Assembly (NCBI GenBank): GCA_025403435.1
Contig: JAJQZP010000440.1
Span: 124,001-188,000 of the forward strand
Source of the DNA: Artocarpus heterophyllus
Taxonomy: Eukaryota > Streptophyta > Magnoliopsida > Rosales > Moraceae
DNA: 64,000 nucleotides
Reading direction: 5' to 3'
The notes under the pieces were generated by a model, which was given only the letters and a program-made list of their open reading frames with translations, had not been told where the DNA came from and made no database searches. The position numbers and the translations under genes are program-made. Below are positions 10,929 to 23,200 of the stretch, piece after piece. Within the stretch, counting starts at the first letter, position 1, and each line of letters opens with the position of its first letter.

Positions 10929-12902
10929 TGTGACACCCGTTATTCTCCTAACGGGTATTGAGGTAATTAAATTAATTTTTAATGTATAAAAAAAATTGCT
11001 TCATTTAAATTTATTTTATAATATTTATTTTTATCTATTTTTAAATTTTCTAAAATTCTCCTATATTTATTTAGTATGATTACTAAAAAGCCTTAGAACT
11101 TCTAATAAATCTCAAAAATGTCATATTGGCATTATATGTGTTAAAGTCTTTAGATGAGACATAAGGATATCTTTTCCAACTACTCTTGACCCTCATTTTC
11201 TTTATTTCCTCCGTGACATGCTTCAACATGTCTCCTCTATAATTGTTTCTATCACTTCTCTTCAAAGACTTCATCTTTTCTTCCTTTCTCTTCCACGGTT
11301 CCCACACTCTTCTTCTCATTTCTTTGCTGAAGCAAAATACTTAGAGAACTTCTTCAAGGCAGCCATAAAAATCAGCCACCATCACCTCCATTTGAGCAAG
11401 AATTTCAGTCATACCGAAGTAAAGGAACCTGTTTTGAAAACCATTTCAAGCTTCCAACTAACCATAATCCGAGGTTAGAATCTTATGAACAAATTTAGTC
11501 TTTCATTTATAAATTTTCTTTTATACTAAAGGATTATTCAAATTTGCGTTCTTAAACCTAAGTATATGTTTGTTGCTATTTTGGAGCATATGTATGAAGT
11601 CTAAGTGTATATGCCCTAGACAGAAAATTTATATTGTTAAACTTTATAATACCTCTATGGGCAGTGGTTATTTCTTGAAATTCTAAGATTAAATTAAAAT
11701 AAATTTTATGAATGTAGTTGTATGTTGTGCTTTAGTTTTAATTGTCCTTATGCACGCCTTAGGATCAAGGGAGTATGGAGCTAACGTTAATTGATTCCAG
11801 GATTAAGAGACTGTTGATAAGCTTAAAAGGTAGGGATTCTATTACTCATCTTTTGTGAGGTTTTTATAGAATTAAAATTGATTGTTTTGCCGCAATATAT
11901 ATATATCTATGTTGAACTGATATTATATGTGTATCACATATGAAACTATGACATGGACTCGTCTTGTATTGTACGGCGAGGAACATAATGAATTGACACA
12001 TGTTATAAATTGAGAAGCATGGTTAGGAAAACTAACTCTATTGATAATGATTCAATATAGAGAAATTGTGAGACATGAAGAGGGCGACGGTTACGTCCTT
12101 GGGCATGAATACCCTAAAAGGTAAAGTAGGGGGAAGGCGATGACGCTTCCTTGGGTTGAAAGTCCCAGAACACACTGTACAGGAATCGATTTGGTGAGGA
12201 CTCGGGGCTTGATGTCCCCTCACCGGAACACCCTTGGAATGTTTATAGGGTGATCAAGTGCGCCCATTTGGGTCTCGATGAGTTGAGTGATACTCTATTT
12301 AACATGGATACCTAGGAACAATGATGATTGGTAATATTTGCATAAATGTGTAATTATGACACTTGGTAATGATTAACTACGGTATCCATAAGATGTGATC
12401 ATAATAAACCTCATAATCTGGAATATGATGTAACTTACTAACCATGCAGGTTTTAATGTGGTAATGATAAAAACCTAAAGGTGAGTAATGGCTTTCTCTA
12501 CTGAGCATAGTGTTGCTCATTCCCTTATGTTTATATCTTTTCAGGACTCACTAAGTGTGAGGTGGCTACGAGAAATATAGTTGAGGAAGTGATGTAGCTA
12601 TATTACATTGGGACTGCTTCAATTGTTGAGAATGTTCTTCATGATAATGTAAGCATCAATTGTTACTTTCTGTGACTGTATTACAATGTGTTGAGGGTTA
12701 AAATGATGATGACAACAGTTTATATTATTAAATTTAAGGTGCTACATTAAAACTGTGGTTTATTTATCGTTTATATTTTTATTTTTGAGTTGAGAGTTTT
12801 CATTTAAGTCCCGGGCAAATTTTATTTTTAAGGTTTTACTTTTATTATTTATTTTTATTTTATCTCATTAAAAACTGTTAACCCCCATATAGGGGCGTTA
12901 CA
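10929..12902 (+). repeat. 3' LTR of the LOG-carrying element
   Basis: 1974 bp, almost identical to the 5' LTR, followed by the TTTTC target duplication at 12903-12907. Confidence 0.93.
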
Positions 12903-12971
12903 TTTTCATTTTTGTTTTTGTGTTTTTGAAAATGAGAAAAACCTTCTTAGAAACAAAACCAAACAGCCCCA
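12903..12971. mobile_element. Right end of the possible DNA transposon hit by the LTR element
   Basis: Continues the interrupted sequence left at 4690 and ends AAACCAAACAGCCCC, the partner of the weak inverted terminus at 3824. See the left-part entry for the doubts. Confidence 0.3.
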
Positions 12972-13572
12972 AAAGGATGCATTCAATATAAATTTACTGT
13001 GTTCATAAAACAAATAAGATCCCAACGAAACATGTGCAAAGAATAATACTTAGATTGCACTAATGTAAATATATTATTGGAAAATAAATAACACGTATAA
13101 TTTTCTTTTAAAACAGAGAATTATGAACATGCATTAGATGGGGCGTATTTCTCTAATTAGTTTTGATCTTGATTCAGATAAGAAGCTATCCTTTTTTTTC
13201 CCCTCAAACTCCATTGGCAATCATTTTTTTCTCTCTTTCCTATTAAATGGTGGGCTTTACAGATACGCCACCTTTTGGGAGTGTGGACTGAAATGTGCCA
13301 CATAGAAAAAAACTCTTTGAAAAATACCACAAACTAATTTTTTTTTTTATAATTTTACTCCTGTATTAATTTTTATGAGTGGTATATAGTATAAATTTGT
13401 TCGTAAAAAGCAAAAGTCAATCCACTCTTCAATAAGGTGATAGTAGGCATAAGTATCTTTATTAGATGCAAGATTCCCTAAGGCTCATGTTCATAGGAAA
13501 ACGTTATCCCTTGATGACATGTTGTTTTCTCCATGAGGAAAACAACATGTTCCTTTACCACTCTAGATCTAT

Positions 13573-13938
13573 GGGCCCGTTTGGCATAGCTTTCGTTCAT
13601 GCTTTTAGTTAGTAGAAGAATAAAAGCAAAAGCTGTAGCTTTTTAATAAATGTTTGAAACCATATTTTTAAAAGAGCTTTAATGGGTCAAAATAGCTTTA
13701 ATTATTTTTAAAAGTCACAAAAATGTTATATTTAAGCTTATAATGTATTATTGATGCTTTAGTATAAATTTCAAGTATATTTCAGAAGTTTTTTTTAGAA
13801 GCTACATTTTGTGGCTTTGATATAAAGCACGTTTGGAGAGCAAAAGCTCTTTTAATAGTTCATCCAAACACTTCAAGAAGTAGCTTTTGGACTCAAGAAG
13901 CCAAAAACAACTTTAAAAAAGCCCTCTCAAATAGGCCC
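13573..13938. mobile_element. MITE-like element, 366 bp, GGGCC termini
   Basis: The left end GGGCCCGTTTGGCATAGCTTT pairs with the inverted right end GGGCCTATTTGAGAGGGCTTT at about 15 of 21 positions. It is flanked by TAT on both sides (13570-13572 and 13939-13941), a 3-bp duplication as made by PIF/Harbinger-type elements. The interior is rich in AAAAGC/AGCTTT repeats and has no coding capacity. Confidence 0.5.
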
Positions 13939-13939
13939 T

Positions 13940-15240
13940 ATATCTGGAAGGCACTCCAAATCTATATCTACACCTTACATAGAAGTGGGAATAACTTTTA
14001 CACTTTAAACTTATTTTGAACCAATATAACAGTTTAAGCTTACTCTATTTTTCCTTAACTTATATCTAATGGCTCAAATTTAATACACATGGTTTTTTTA
14101 TCGGCACACACCTTATGCATCCATTTGTATTCAGTTTTCCTCGTTTTTTCTAAATGCTTTGCCAATGCCTTGTATGTTTTATGCAATCGTTCGCTCAATC
14201 TTTTCATTTTCTTGTTTTCACGAACCCATGCTCATATATTAAATTTAATTACCATCATTATATTTTTCTTTTCTTTACTCTTTCTCACCTTTATTCTCAA
14301 AATTTTTTTCCCTTTCACCATTAATTTTTTTCCACTTTCTTGTATAAATTTTGTAATTCCTAAACACCCATATTTTCAATTTTTTTTTTCCTTTCATCGT
14401 TATGATTTTTTCCCATGTTATTATTGAGATTTTGCAACTTTTAAGAAATTGACATTATTACTTCCAAAAAAATTATGATATTACCTTTTAATGTTAAAAC
14501 TATTTAGGGAATTAATTACATTACTATATCTTATGGTTTTCATTATTTCTCAATCTGTCATTTTGTTTTTAAAAGCTACAAAGGTATCATTTGAATTTAA
14601 AAAATGTGTTTCAATTTTGTCCCTCGTAGACTTTTCAACAGAAAAAAGGGGGGAAAATATAAAAATACCCCTACTTTGGTTATGAAATTATGTTTCTTCT
14701 TTAAAAACATTTTAAAAAATATTTAAAAATTTTAAAGGTTATAAACAAGATCTTTTTTTTGAACTTTGATGTTTTGTTACATGATTTTTTTTTAAATATA
14801 CAATATTTTACGTGGTTTTTTTAAGGATAATCATGTTGTTTTGTCTAATTTTTTTATTTAGGGTGATGAAATTGAAATAAGTTTGTACAATTTAAATAAT
14901 AACTTTGTTGTTTCTAAAAATAGAGAGACATATTGAGAAAAAATTAAAATTAAGATATACAATTATGTAATTAATCTAACTATTTATATAATGTTTATCT
15001 CTATTATGATATGCAAAAGATATCAGGTTGAAGCTCAATTTGAAGTGAATTATTATAGCATTTTTATCTATTTATCTATATATTTTCAAAGGGGAACACG
15101 GATAATAACTATTTATAATATTGCTGATTATGCTTTATAATTATGAGGTCTAGAAATATATGCAAACTACCAAAAAAAAATGTTGACCCCTTAAAAAAAA
15201 TAAGAAAAAGTCGTATTCCTCGCGCTGGTTTCTTATAATA
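13940..15240. other. AT-rich intergenic stretch
   Basis: No gene supported. The T-rich frames at 14089-14427 and 14491-14685 are compositional. An A/T-rich low-complexity zone spans 14700-15000. Confidence 0.5.
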
Positions 15241-16672
15241 AACGACACGGCGTTATAACTTGTTGGTAAAATGCAATGCGTCTCTTTTTTAATTTAACAC
15301 AACGAGGCCACGTCGTTTCTTCCCAAATGAGAAAAGCTACAAATGATATCATTCATTGAATACATGCATGCAAAACACACGCCATGTCGTTTCTAACTTG
15401 ACAAGGACTTACCAGGAAAAAAAGCCCTCAAGTACGACGCATCGTTGTCTTCCTCAAACGACATGTTGTTTCTTACTAATAAGAGAGCAACACATCATTT
15501 CTTGAAGACACGTCTGCATTTGCAAAATCCACTTCGTGACCTCTCTAATTTAACTTTACAAGAACTAGTCCCTAAAAAGCATCCTTGCATGTCGTTTTTC
15601 ACTACAAAATATTTTGCCAATACTTAACTCAACGATGACATGTCGTTTCTTCCTAAATAAGAAAGTGACATCATTGAAGACACGTATGCAATATGCAAAA
15701 CCCACTTCATGCGGTCGCTGGCTCGTCTTAAAAAGGACTGCCGAAAAGAGAGAGAGAGAGTGAAAAAACTCAAGAAGAAGGACGAATCGTTTTTTGCCTT
15801 AGTTTTAACCAAATGACATGTTGCTTTTTGACACAATATTTATCATTACAAAATTTCAAAATATTTCTTCCTTCCTCAAACGACATGTTATTTTGAGCGA
15901 TATTTTGCAAATATTTGGGATTTAGAAGATCTTTTGTGATGGCAAATATAAAAATATCTAAAAGGGAGAGAGGCCTTCCGAGAACCAAAGCACAAATTTT
16001 GCAAATTTCATTTAAACTATATCATTTATATCAAAATATTTTCCAAACTTTAAAATTTATACGTTGTTTCTTTGAACTACAATACTGTTTTTATTCATAC
16101 TTTAAACTCTAAAAATATATATTTTTAGATAAAATAATATTTGTTATCCTATTAAAAAGTTGAACTCATTAATTTATTTAAAACTCTTAAAAAACTAACT
16201 TGAATTATAATAGTTATCTACTTTTCCTTTATTTTTTTCTTGCTATTGAGCATATATTCTAAAAACAAAATATATAAGACCTTGGTATCTAATTAGTTCA
16301 TTTAAAGTGAAAAAACATTCAATTCAATCTTTAAGTATTATATCTAACCTTAAATTTAAAAATAATGTTTCAAAATTTGAGATAAATTTGAAGAAAAATT
16401 ATATTCTAAAGGTATAATATGAGGGTGTTTGTTTGAGTTTTCAAATTACGGTTCGAATTATTTTACTACAGTATTTTTACTCACAAAAATTTAAATCTTT
16501 ATTCAAATACTATACTCAAATACTCATACCAAACACACATAATTATATACTTTTCAGAGTTCTGGCGACCTATTCCAATGGAATTCGCAAAATTAAAAAA
16601 GTAAAAGAAAAACACTCGAGAAGAAGACGAACCGCTTTCCTACTAAATTCAAAACAAACGACACGTAGTTTT
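15241..16672. repeat. Cluster of AACGACATGTCGTT-type palindromes upstream of CAND1
   Basis: Copies or half-copies of a palindrome close to AAACGACATGTCGTTT occur at about 15241, 15310, 15383, 15456, 15587, 15635, 15808, 15877 and 16655. Three of them head diverged repeat units (15310-15380, 15464-15533, 15639-15712) that share TTTCTTCC-x-AAT, ATCATT-x-GAA, GAAGACACGT-x-TGCA and CAAAA-x-CCACTT blocks. The same motif recurs 5' of the other genes in the window. Confidence 0.6.
16433..16538. mobile_element. Small MITE-like inverted-repeat element
   Basis: The left end GTGTTTGTTTGAGTTTT matches the inverted right end GTGTTTGGTATGAGTATTT with few differences. 106 bp, AT-rich, no coding sequence. 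No clear target duplication. Confidence 0.4.
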
Positions 16673-17235
16673 GAGGATACAGTAACAAGTCTTGGTGGCA
16701 AGATGAAAAAGGAGAAAGAGGGCCCCTCACTTCACCTTCTCTCTCTGCCCTGCCCCTTCACTTCTGATCAAGTCCGATTCACCATTCACCAAACCCGGAC
16801 ATATAGAGAGAGAAAGAGAAAATTTTCCGCTGAGAGTGAGCTCGGCGAGAACTCAACTTTCACTTGCAGGTCAGCCTCCTCCTCCTCCTCCTCATCATCA
16901 TCTTCTTCTTCTTCTCAATTTCTTCGCCATTCCCACTCTCTCTTTTATTCCCAATCCGCAGATCAATAATATTTTCTCTCTTTCTTTTTCCCCCCTCAAA
17001 TTTCGTTTCATATCAGAAGAGCAATTTCAGTTTCTTTCTCGCAGTGCATTGCGTTTTTTTCCCCTAAACTTTCCAATCAATCTGCCACTGTATTCGATGT
17101 TTTGTCTCCTCTTTGCTAGGGTTACTTTGATACTGAGATCAGTAGTTTCTTGAAGTTTCTATTTTTTTATTGTTATAATGTTGCACCTTGGATTTCAGAT
17201 TTAACGCTTTATTTTCATGTCACTATTCTGCAGCT

Positions 17236-20200
17236 ATGGCGAATTTAGTTTTAACCAGTATACTGGAAAAGGTATGATTCTTAATGAACAGACCGAGGGT
17301 GGTTTTTTTTGTTTTTTGGAGTTTTATTTTGTGGATATATGCCTTGACTTGTTCGAGCTTGTTTGTGTGCAGATGACGGGCAAGGATAAGGATTATAGAT
17401 ATATGGCGACATCTGATCTCTTAAATGAGTTAAATAGAGAAAATTTTAAGGCAGATTCTGATTTAGAGGTTAGGTTATCCAATATCATCATTCAGCAGCT
17501 TGATGATGTTGCTGGCGATGTTTCTGGCTTAGCTGTCAAATGGTATGATATTTCTTTCTGCACATCATCTCATACATATAATTATACATTTATATCTATA
17601 TATGTATATGCATATATGAGAAACTATAGAACGTTAACAGTGAAAACAAGAACAAAAGGATTGAGGACTGGAATTCCACAATTGAAAAAACAAAAAAACA
17701 CGTAAAAAAGAACAAAAAACTAGAAGAAAACCTAGATTTTTTTTTAAATTTTATTTTAAGACCTGTTATAGATATACCCTTTTGTATGAATCATAGCTGT
17801 TGTGGTTTAGTTTGGGAGGAAGTTGAAAATTCTTGATAACTTCATTTGTTTATTTATTTGGCGTGATTTTGTAGTCTTGCCCCGTTAGTGAAGAAGGTTA
17901 GTGATGCACGAGTAGTAGATATGACCAATAAACTGTGTGAGAAGCTCTTGAATGGGAAGGATCAGCATCGTGACATCGCAAGCATAGCTTTGAAGACGAT
18001 TGTTGCGGAAGTTGCTACTCAGGCTCTTGCACAGTCTATTCTAGTTTCTATTTTGCCGCAATTGATTCAAGGAATTACTGCCCCTGTGAGTAATATTTTC
18101 TAGTCATTTCCATGTGTGGTAGCCAAATTGAAACTAGAATGAATGGTGTTTACATTTGATGGCTCTTTTATCAGATTTATGTATTCATTTTGAAAAGAAG
18201 TCTTCCATTCAAGAAGTAGATTGTGATTTGTAATCTGCTTGAATTAAGTGGAACTCCAACAAAAAGAAGTCTTCCCTTCAAGAAGTAGATTGTAATTTGT
18301 ACTCTGCTTGAATTAAGTGGAACATGAAGTTTCTCTGTGGTTGAACCTGAATCATTTACCTTTTTGCTTCTAGCGTATTCCCTTTTTGTACTTTTTTCAG
18401 ATTTTCATTGTCTTTGTGTTGCTTAAAACAGGGAGAACATAATAACAATATCTTGGTGGCACGCTTAATGGCAAAAATGTTGATGCCTCTATTGTTTATT
18501 ATTCTCTTAATTTTTATGGTCAATGAACTCTTTTTAGATTTGGCCTCCCTCATCTAAATTCTCCAATGGCATAAAATGCTATCTCCCTTATATTGTTTTG
18601 GCATTTCACACATTTAGAACGGAGTTTTAACTGTGAGAGAGTCGGTCGTAGTTTGGATCATTTGATCACATGTTCCACTATTATTGATGTATTGTCTTTT
18701 TATTTATTTATTATGAATTTTTCCTTTTAGCAATCAAGTTCAGGGCTTCTTGGTTATGGTTTTAGTGCCCTTCTTTTTCCCCAGGTAACAAGCACGGAGA
18801 TAAAATGTGAATGTCTTGATATTTTATGTGATATCCTCCATAAATTTGGAAATCTCATGGCAACCGAACATGAGCAGCTCTTGGGGGCGCTCCTGTTTCA
18901 GCTGAGTTCTAATCAAGCTAGTGTGAGAAAGAAAACCGTTTCTTGTATTGGTAAGATTAATGTAGAATCTCTACTATAGTTGTTCTTCTTTTACCTAAAC
19001 TATTACTTTTGGAAAGTACTTTTTAAATGTTGTTGATTTTGCTAAACAATTTCTGCTTTGCTTGCCACGTTTCCGTCGAATATGATGTGTGTCATGAATC
19101 AGTGTTTGGCTAATCTTATTCTTGTTCTGGCTTGTGCTCAATCATAGGAATTAGGTGTACTTTTTCCCCCATTTCTTTTTGAGCGTTTACAGGTGCTGAA
19201 ATTTAAACTGTTATTTACTTACCACTTCGAGGGGAAATTAACTCATGACTTTGTTTTCAGCATCTCTTGCTTCAAGCTTGTCTGATGACCTGCTTGCAAA
19301 GGTGACAGTTGAAGTTGTTCAGAACTTGAGAAATAAAGGTGCAAAATCAGAAATGACTCGCACAAACATTCAGATGATTGGTGCTTTGAGGTGGGTGTTA
19401 GAATGTTTAGCTTTCTGTCTAATGCTTCTTTATGGTGTATTTTTCGTCTCTCTAATTGTTATTAGTTGTTTCTGATGTGTTTTTGTATCTATTGTGTTTC
19501 AGTCGAGCTGTAGGTTATCGTTTTGGGCCGCATCTTCCCGACACTGTACCTGTTTTGATCAATTACTGTACAAGTGCATCAGAAAATGACGAGGAGCTTC
19601 GTGAGTACAGCTTGCAGGTACCCTTCATGGTTTTTGTTTTTTCTTTCGTTCTAGGATATTATGTGTAACTTGCATTTTTTATTTTCTTGCGTTCTTTTTT
19701 TTTTTGTGTTTATATGTTATATTTTGATTGCAGGCACTAGAAAGTTTTCTGCTTAGATGCCCCAGGGACATCTCATCCTACTGTGATAAGATTCTTCATC
19801 TTACTCTGGAGTATTTAAGTTATGACCCAAACTTCACGGATAACATGGAGGAGGATACTGATGACGACAGTCTTGAGGAGGAGGAAGAGGAGTATGTTTT
19901 AATCATTTAATCTACGTGCATGGGGCAATTCATGGCTCTTAATTCATAAAAAACTTGTTGCTTAATTTATGCTGGATGCTTTACATATTGTGTAGTGAAA
20001 GTGCAAATGAATATACGGACGATGAAGATGTTAGCTGGAAAGTTAGAAGAGCAGCTGCTAAATGCTTGGCAGCATTAATCGTGTCTCGTCCAGAGATGCT
20101 TGCGAAATTGTATGAGGAGGTATTTTTGTGATTCCTTTGGATGATTGTTATTCTGTAATTTACTACCATGGAGTCTTTATTTTTATTATATTTATTTATT

Positions 20201-23200
20201 TATCTATTTTTTTTTTGCGTTTTTGTCTTGGGTTCATACATTGATGCATCAACATATTGTCCCTCTTTTTCAGGCTTGCCCAAAATTGATTGAGAGATTC
20301 AAGGAGAGGGAGGAAAATGTCAAGGCAAGTCAAAATGATCTAAGTGCCTATCTCTTTATTACTTATTATGAGGTCAGTCATCTGATATTATTTTTCTGCA
20401 GATGGATGTATTTAATACATTTATTGAACTATTGCGTCAAACTGGAAATGTCACAAAAGGGCAGATTGACATTAATGAATTAAGGCAAGTTTTTATGTCG
20501 TTTATCTTCAAACAAAAATGACTTAATCGTGGTTTTTCCTTGTTTGCTCCTTTCAATAGTGCATGGCTTTTGTTTTTGGTGAAACCAAGCTTTGTATAAC
20601 GCACGTGTATCGTCTAAAGATTTAGAGAGCCAAATATAAGGCCACTCTTTGGGCATCTCTGTCTAAAGATTTTCAGCGGGTTTTCCTTCACTGATTTTCT
20701 GAGGGATTGGGTGGCAGTTTTGATAGATTAGTTTGTCCTACGATCTGTTTAGTTTTTTTTTTTTTATCTTGGATGTTGTATTCTCTAGATCTCTAGTTCT
20801 TTTTGAGGACTCCTTGTCCTTCCTCTATGTACATTTCATCTCTTTGTTTTCAATGAAAAGTTTTTTTCCTTATCAAAAAAAAAAAAAAAAAAAAGGTATG
20901 ATGTACGTGTATCATTTATTTAGTATTTTGTTGTCTTTCTTTCTACTGTTTCTCGTGCAGGACATTGAGGGATAACATCATCAATAAATTCTTTCAAACT
21001 GATTAATTCTTTTCATGTTTCTTATCCATCTATCTTGTATCTTTGTTTACTTAGAAACACTATCCAGCCTTCAAAAGTTGGTCATTCTGTTGAATGACCC
21101 ACATATGTTCTCTCTTTCTCCCCTCCTCTCTTTCATCTCTCCAAGTGTAGTGGTATTGCTTGTAAATTTGTCACATGCTGTGGACTTTGTTGGCACTTTA
21201 AAACATGGTGTTTTTTGTTGCATAGTTTATAGAAACTGGTATCAATTCTTTAAATTCATTTACGTTGCAGTCCAAGATGGTTGCTGAAGCAAGAAGTACC
21301 AAAGATTATTAAGTCGATAAACAGGCAACTACGTGAGAAGTCTATTAAGACCAAGGTAAGAATTGCTCATGTCCACTTTGGTAGATTTGTTTCAGACGTG
21401 TTTTGAAGTATTATGTTTATCCATTTGCAGGTTGGTGCCTTTTCTGTTTTGAAAGAACTCGTTGTTGTCTTGCCAGATTGCCTGGCAGACCACATCGGAT
21501 CCCTCATCCCAGGAATTGAAAAGGCATTAAATGTAAGTAAAACCGTTAAAGCTGCATCTTGAAGCTGCAATATTCTATATGATGTTGGTATTTTTCCATC
21601 ACCCCTTAATTATATTCTTGTGATGCTGTGCAGGACAAATCTTCTACCTCAAATTTGAAGATAGAAGCTCTTATCTTCACAAGATTGGTATTGGCTTCAC
21701 ATTCTCCATCTGTTTTCCATCCTTATGTGAAGGTAAACATCAGTTCGCTTTCTTAGTACATAAAGGGACATAATTAGGAGAACTTGAAAGCTGGGATATA
21801 AATACACTTTAAACAAAAAACTGAAATACTGAATGTTGGGCTTTTGAAATAAGTGGCAATGTTGTAGCCTTATACTGTTAAACACATGTAAAGATAGAAG
21901 ATTTGGAATGCCATGATTTGGTATATATTACGTAAACATTAAACTTCCGTTAGATTTTCAATTTTCTGCTGTTGTCATTTGGAGTAATTTTTAAACTAAA
22001 CATTTGAAATTAATTTGGTCTCTATGTATCATCATAAAGCTTTCAAGCAAAAAAAAGGAAAAAAAAAGAGAAAAAGAAAGGAAAAGAAGAGAAAAGAAAA
22101 ACGCTGCTTAACCCTTTTTAACATTTTAATATATATATATATGTCTATTTGTAGTTAATGTTGAACTTAGATAACTAATTGTGCTACATATAAACCATTG
22201 ACATCTTGTAGCATTTTTTCTAGTCTTGTTAAAAAAAATATGGGAGAAGTGTCTATTGTTGTAGTTTAAGTTTATCAGCTCAATTTTGTATGATCAAAAC
22301 CTCAAATGGATTTTTGCAACCTTTGGGTCAATTAATTAAACAATAGTCAATGTTGAGGGATAGACTGAGTTTGGACTTCAAATAGGTCAAGGGCTTGAAA
22401 TTATAAGTTTCTTTTAACTTTATCTGCTTATGTTATCATCTTTCATGTTTGGCTTCTTGAGTAATTGGATGTTATTATGATTCAAGAAATTCGTATAATC
22501 TTGTATTTTGTGTTTAGCTCAAAGTCATTTTATGTTGACAATTGTACAGGCTCTTTCTAGTCCCGTTTTATCTGCTGTAGGTGAGCGTTATTACAAAGTC
22601 ACAGCCGAGGCATTGAGAGTTTGTGGGGAACTTGTCCGTGTTGTTCGCCCTAGCATTGAAGTGAGTTTCCAGGCATTATTTAACTTTGTAACCTTGTCAG
22701 TCCATGGTCTAATTGTTGAAGAACGTTGTGATGTAGGGGACGGGTTTTGATTTTAAGCCGTATGTGCATCCAATTTATAGTGCCATAATGTCACGCTTGA
22801 CAAATCAAGATCAAGATCAGGTCAGTAGTGTTTCTGTTTTCTGTTAAAGCTTTGTACAGGGTTTGCTGTGGCTCACATTTTTCTTATCCAGGAGGTCAAG
22901 GAGTGTGCTATCACTTGCATGGGACTTGTTGTCTCAACATTTGGTGATAACCTCAAAGCAGAATTGCCTGCATGTCTCCCTGTACTTGTTGATCGCATGG
23001 GGAATGAGATCACCAGACTAACAGCTGTAAAGGTGAGTTGCAGCTATATAGATGTGTTGGCTTGAATTTATGCTGCTCTTATGCATTTGTGTTATTCTTA
23101 GAAAAGACATCATAATTGTGTTGTGCATTTATGTGTGTACGAGAGTCAAGTGTATCAGCTGTCGCTTCATTTTAGGTTTCCCTCTTTGTATCGGCTGTCG

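Larger units (their letters stand above)
4691..12902 (+). mobile_element. Complete young LTR retroelement with cargo ORFs instead of gag-pol
   Basis: Two ~1975-bp LTRs (4691-6665 and 10929-12902) begin TGTGACACCC and end GGGGCGTTACA. They flank a 4263-bp internal region. A 5-bp target duplication TTTTC lies at 4686-4690 and 12903-12907. A primer-binding site for initiator-Met tRNA (TGGTATCAGAGCC) is at 6673-6685 and a polypurine tract AAGGGGGG precedes the 3' LTR. The 3' end of the internal region carries the GAATTTCGAGGACGAAATTT signature common just upstream of the 3' LTR in plant Tekay-type chromoviruses. There is no gag, protease, RT, RNase H or integrase. Instead two intact intronless ORFs lie on the sense strand: a small Cys-rich basic protein and a LOG-like protein. 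It must have been mobilised in trans. Confidence 0.92.

Noticed and set aside
4691..12902. LOG element as an endogenous pararetrovirus
   Set aside because: Long LTRs, a 5-bp target duplication and a polypurine tract show integrase-type insertion; no pararetroviral genes are seen.
14089..14685. Phe/Leu-rich membrane-like frames
   Set aside because: They follow from T-rich DNA and have no supporting start context, homologue or exon structure.
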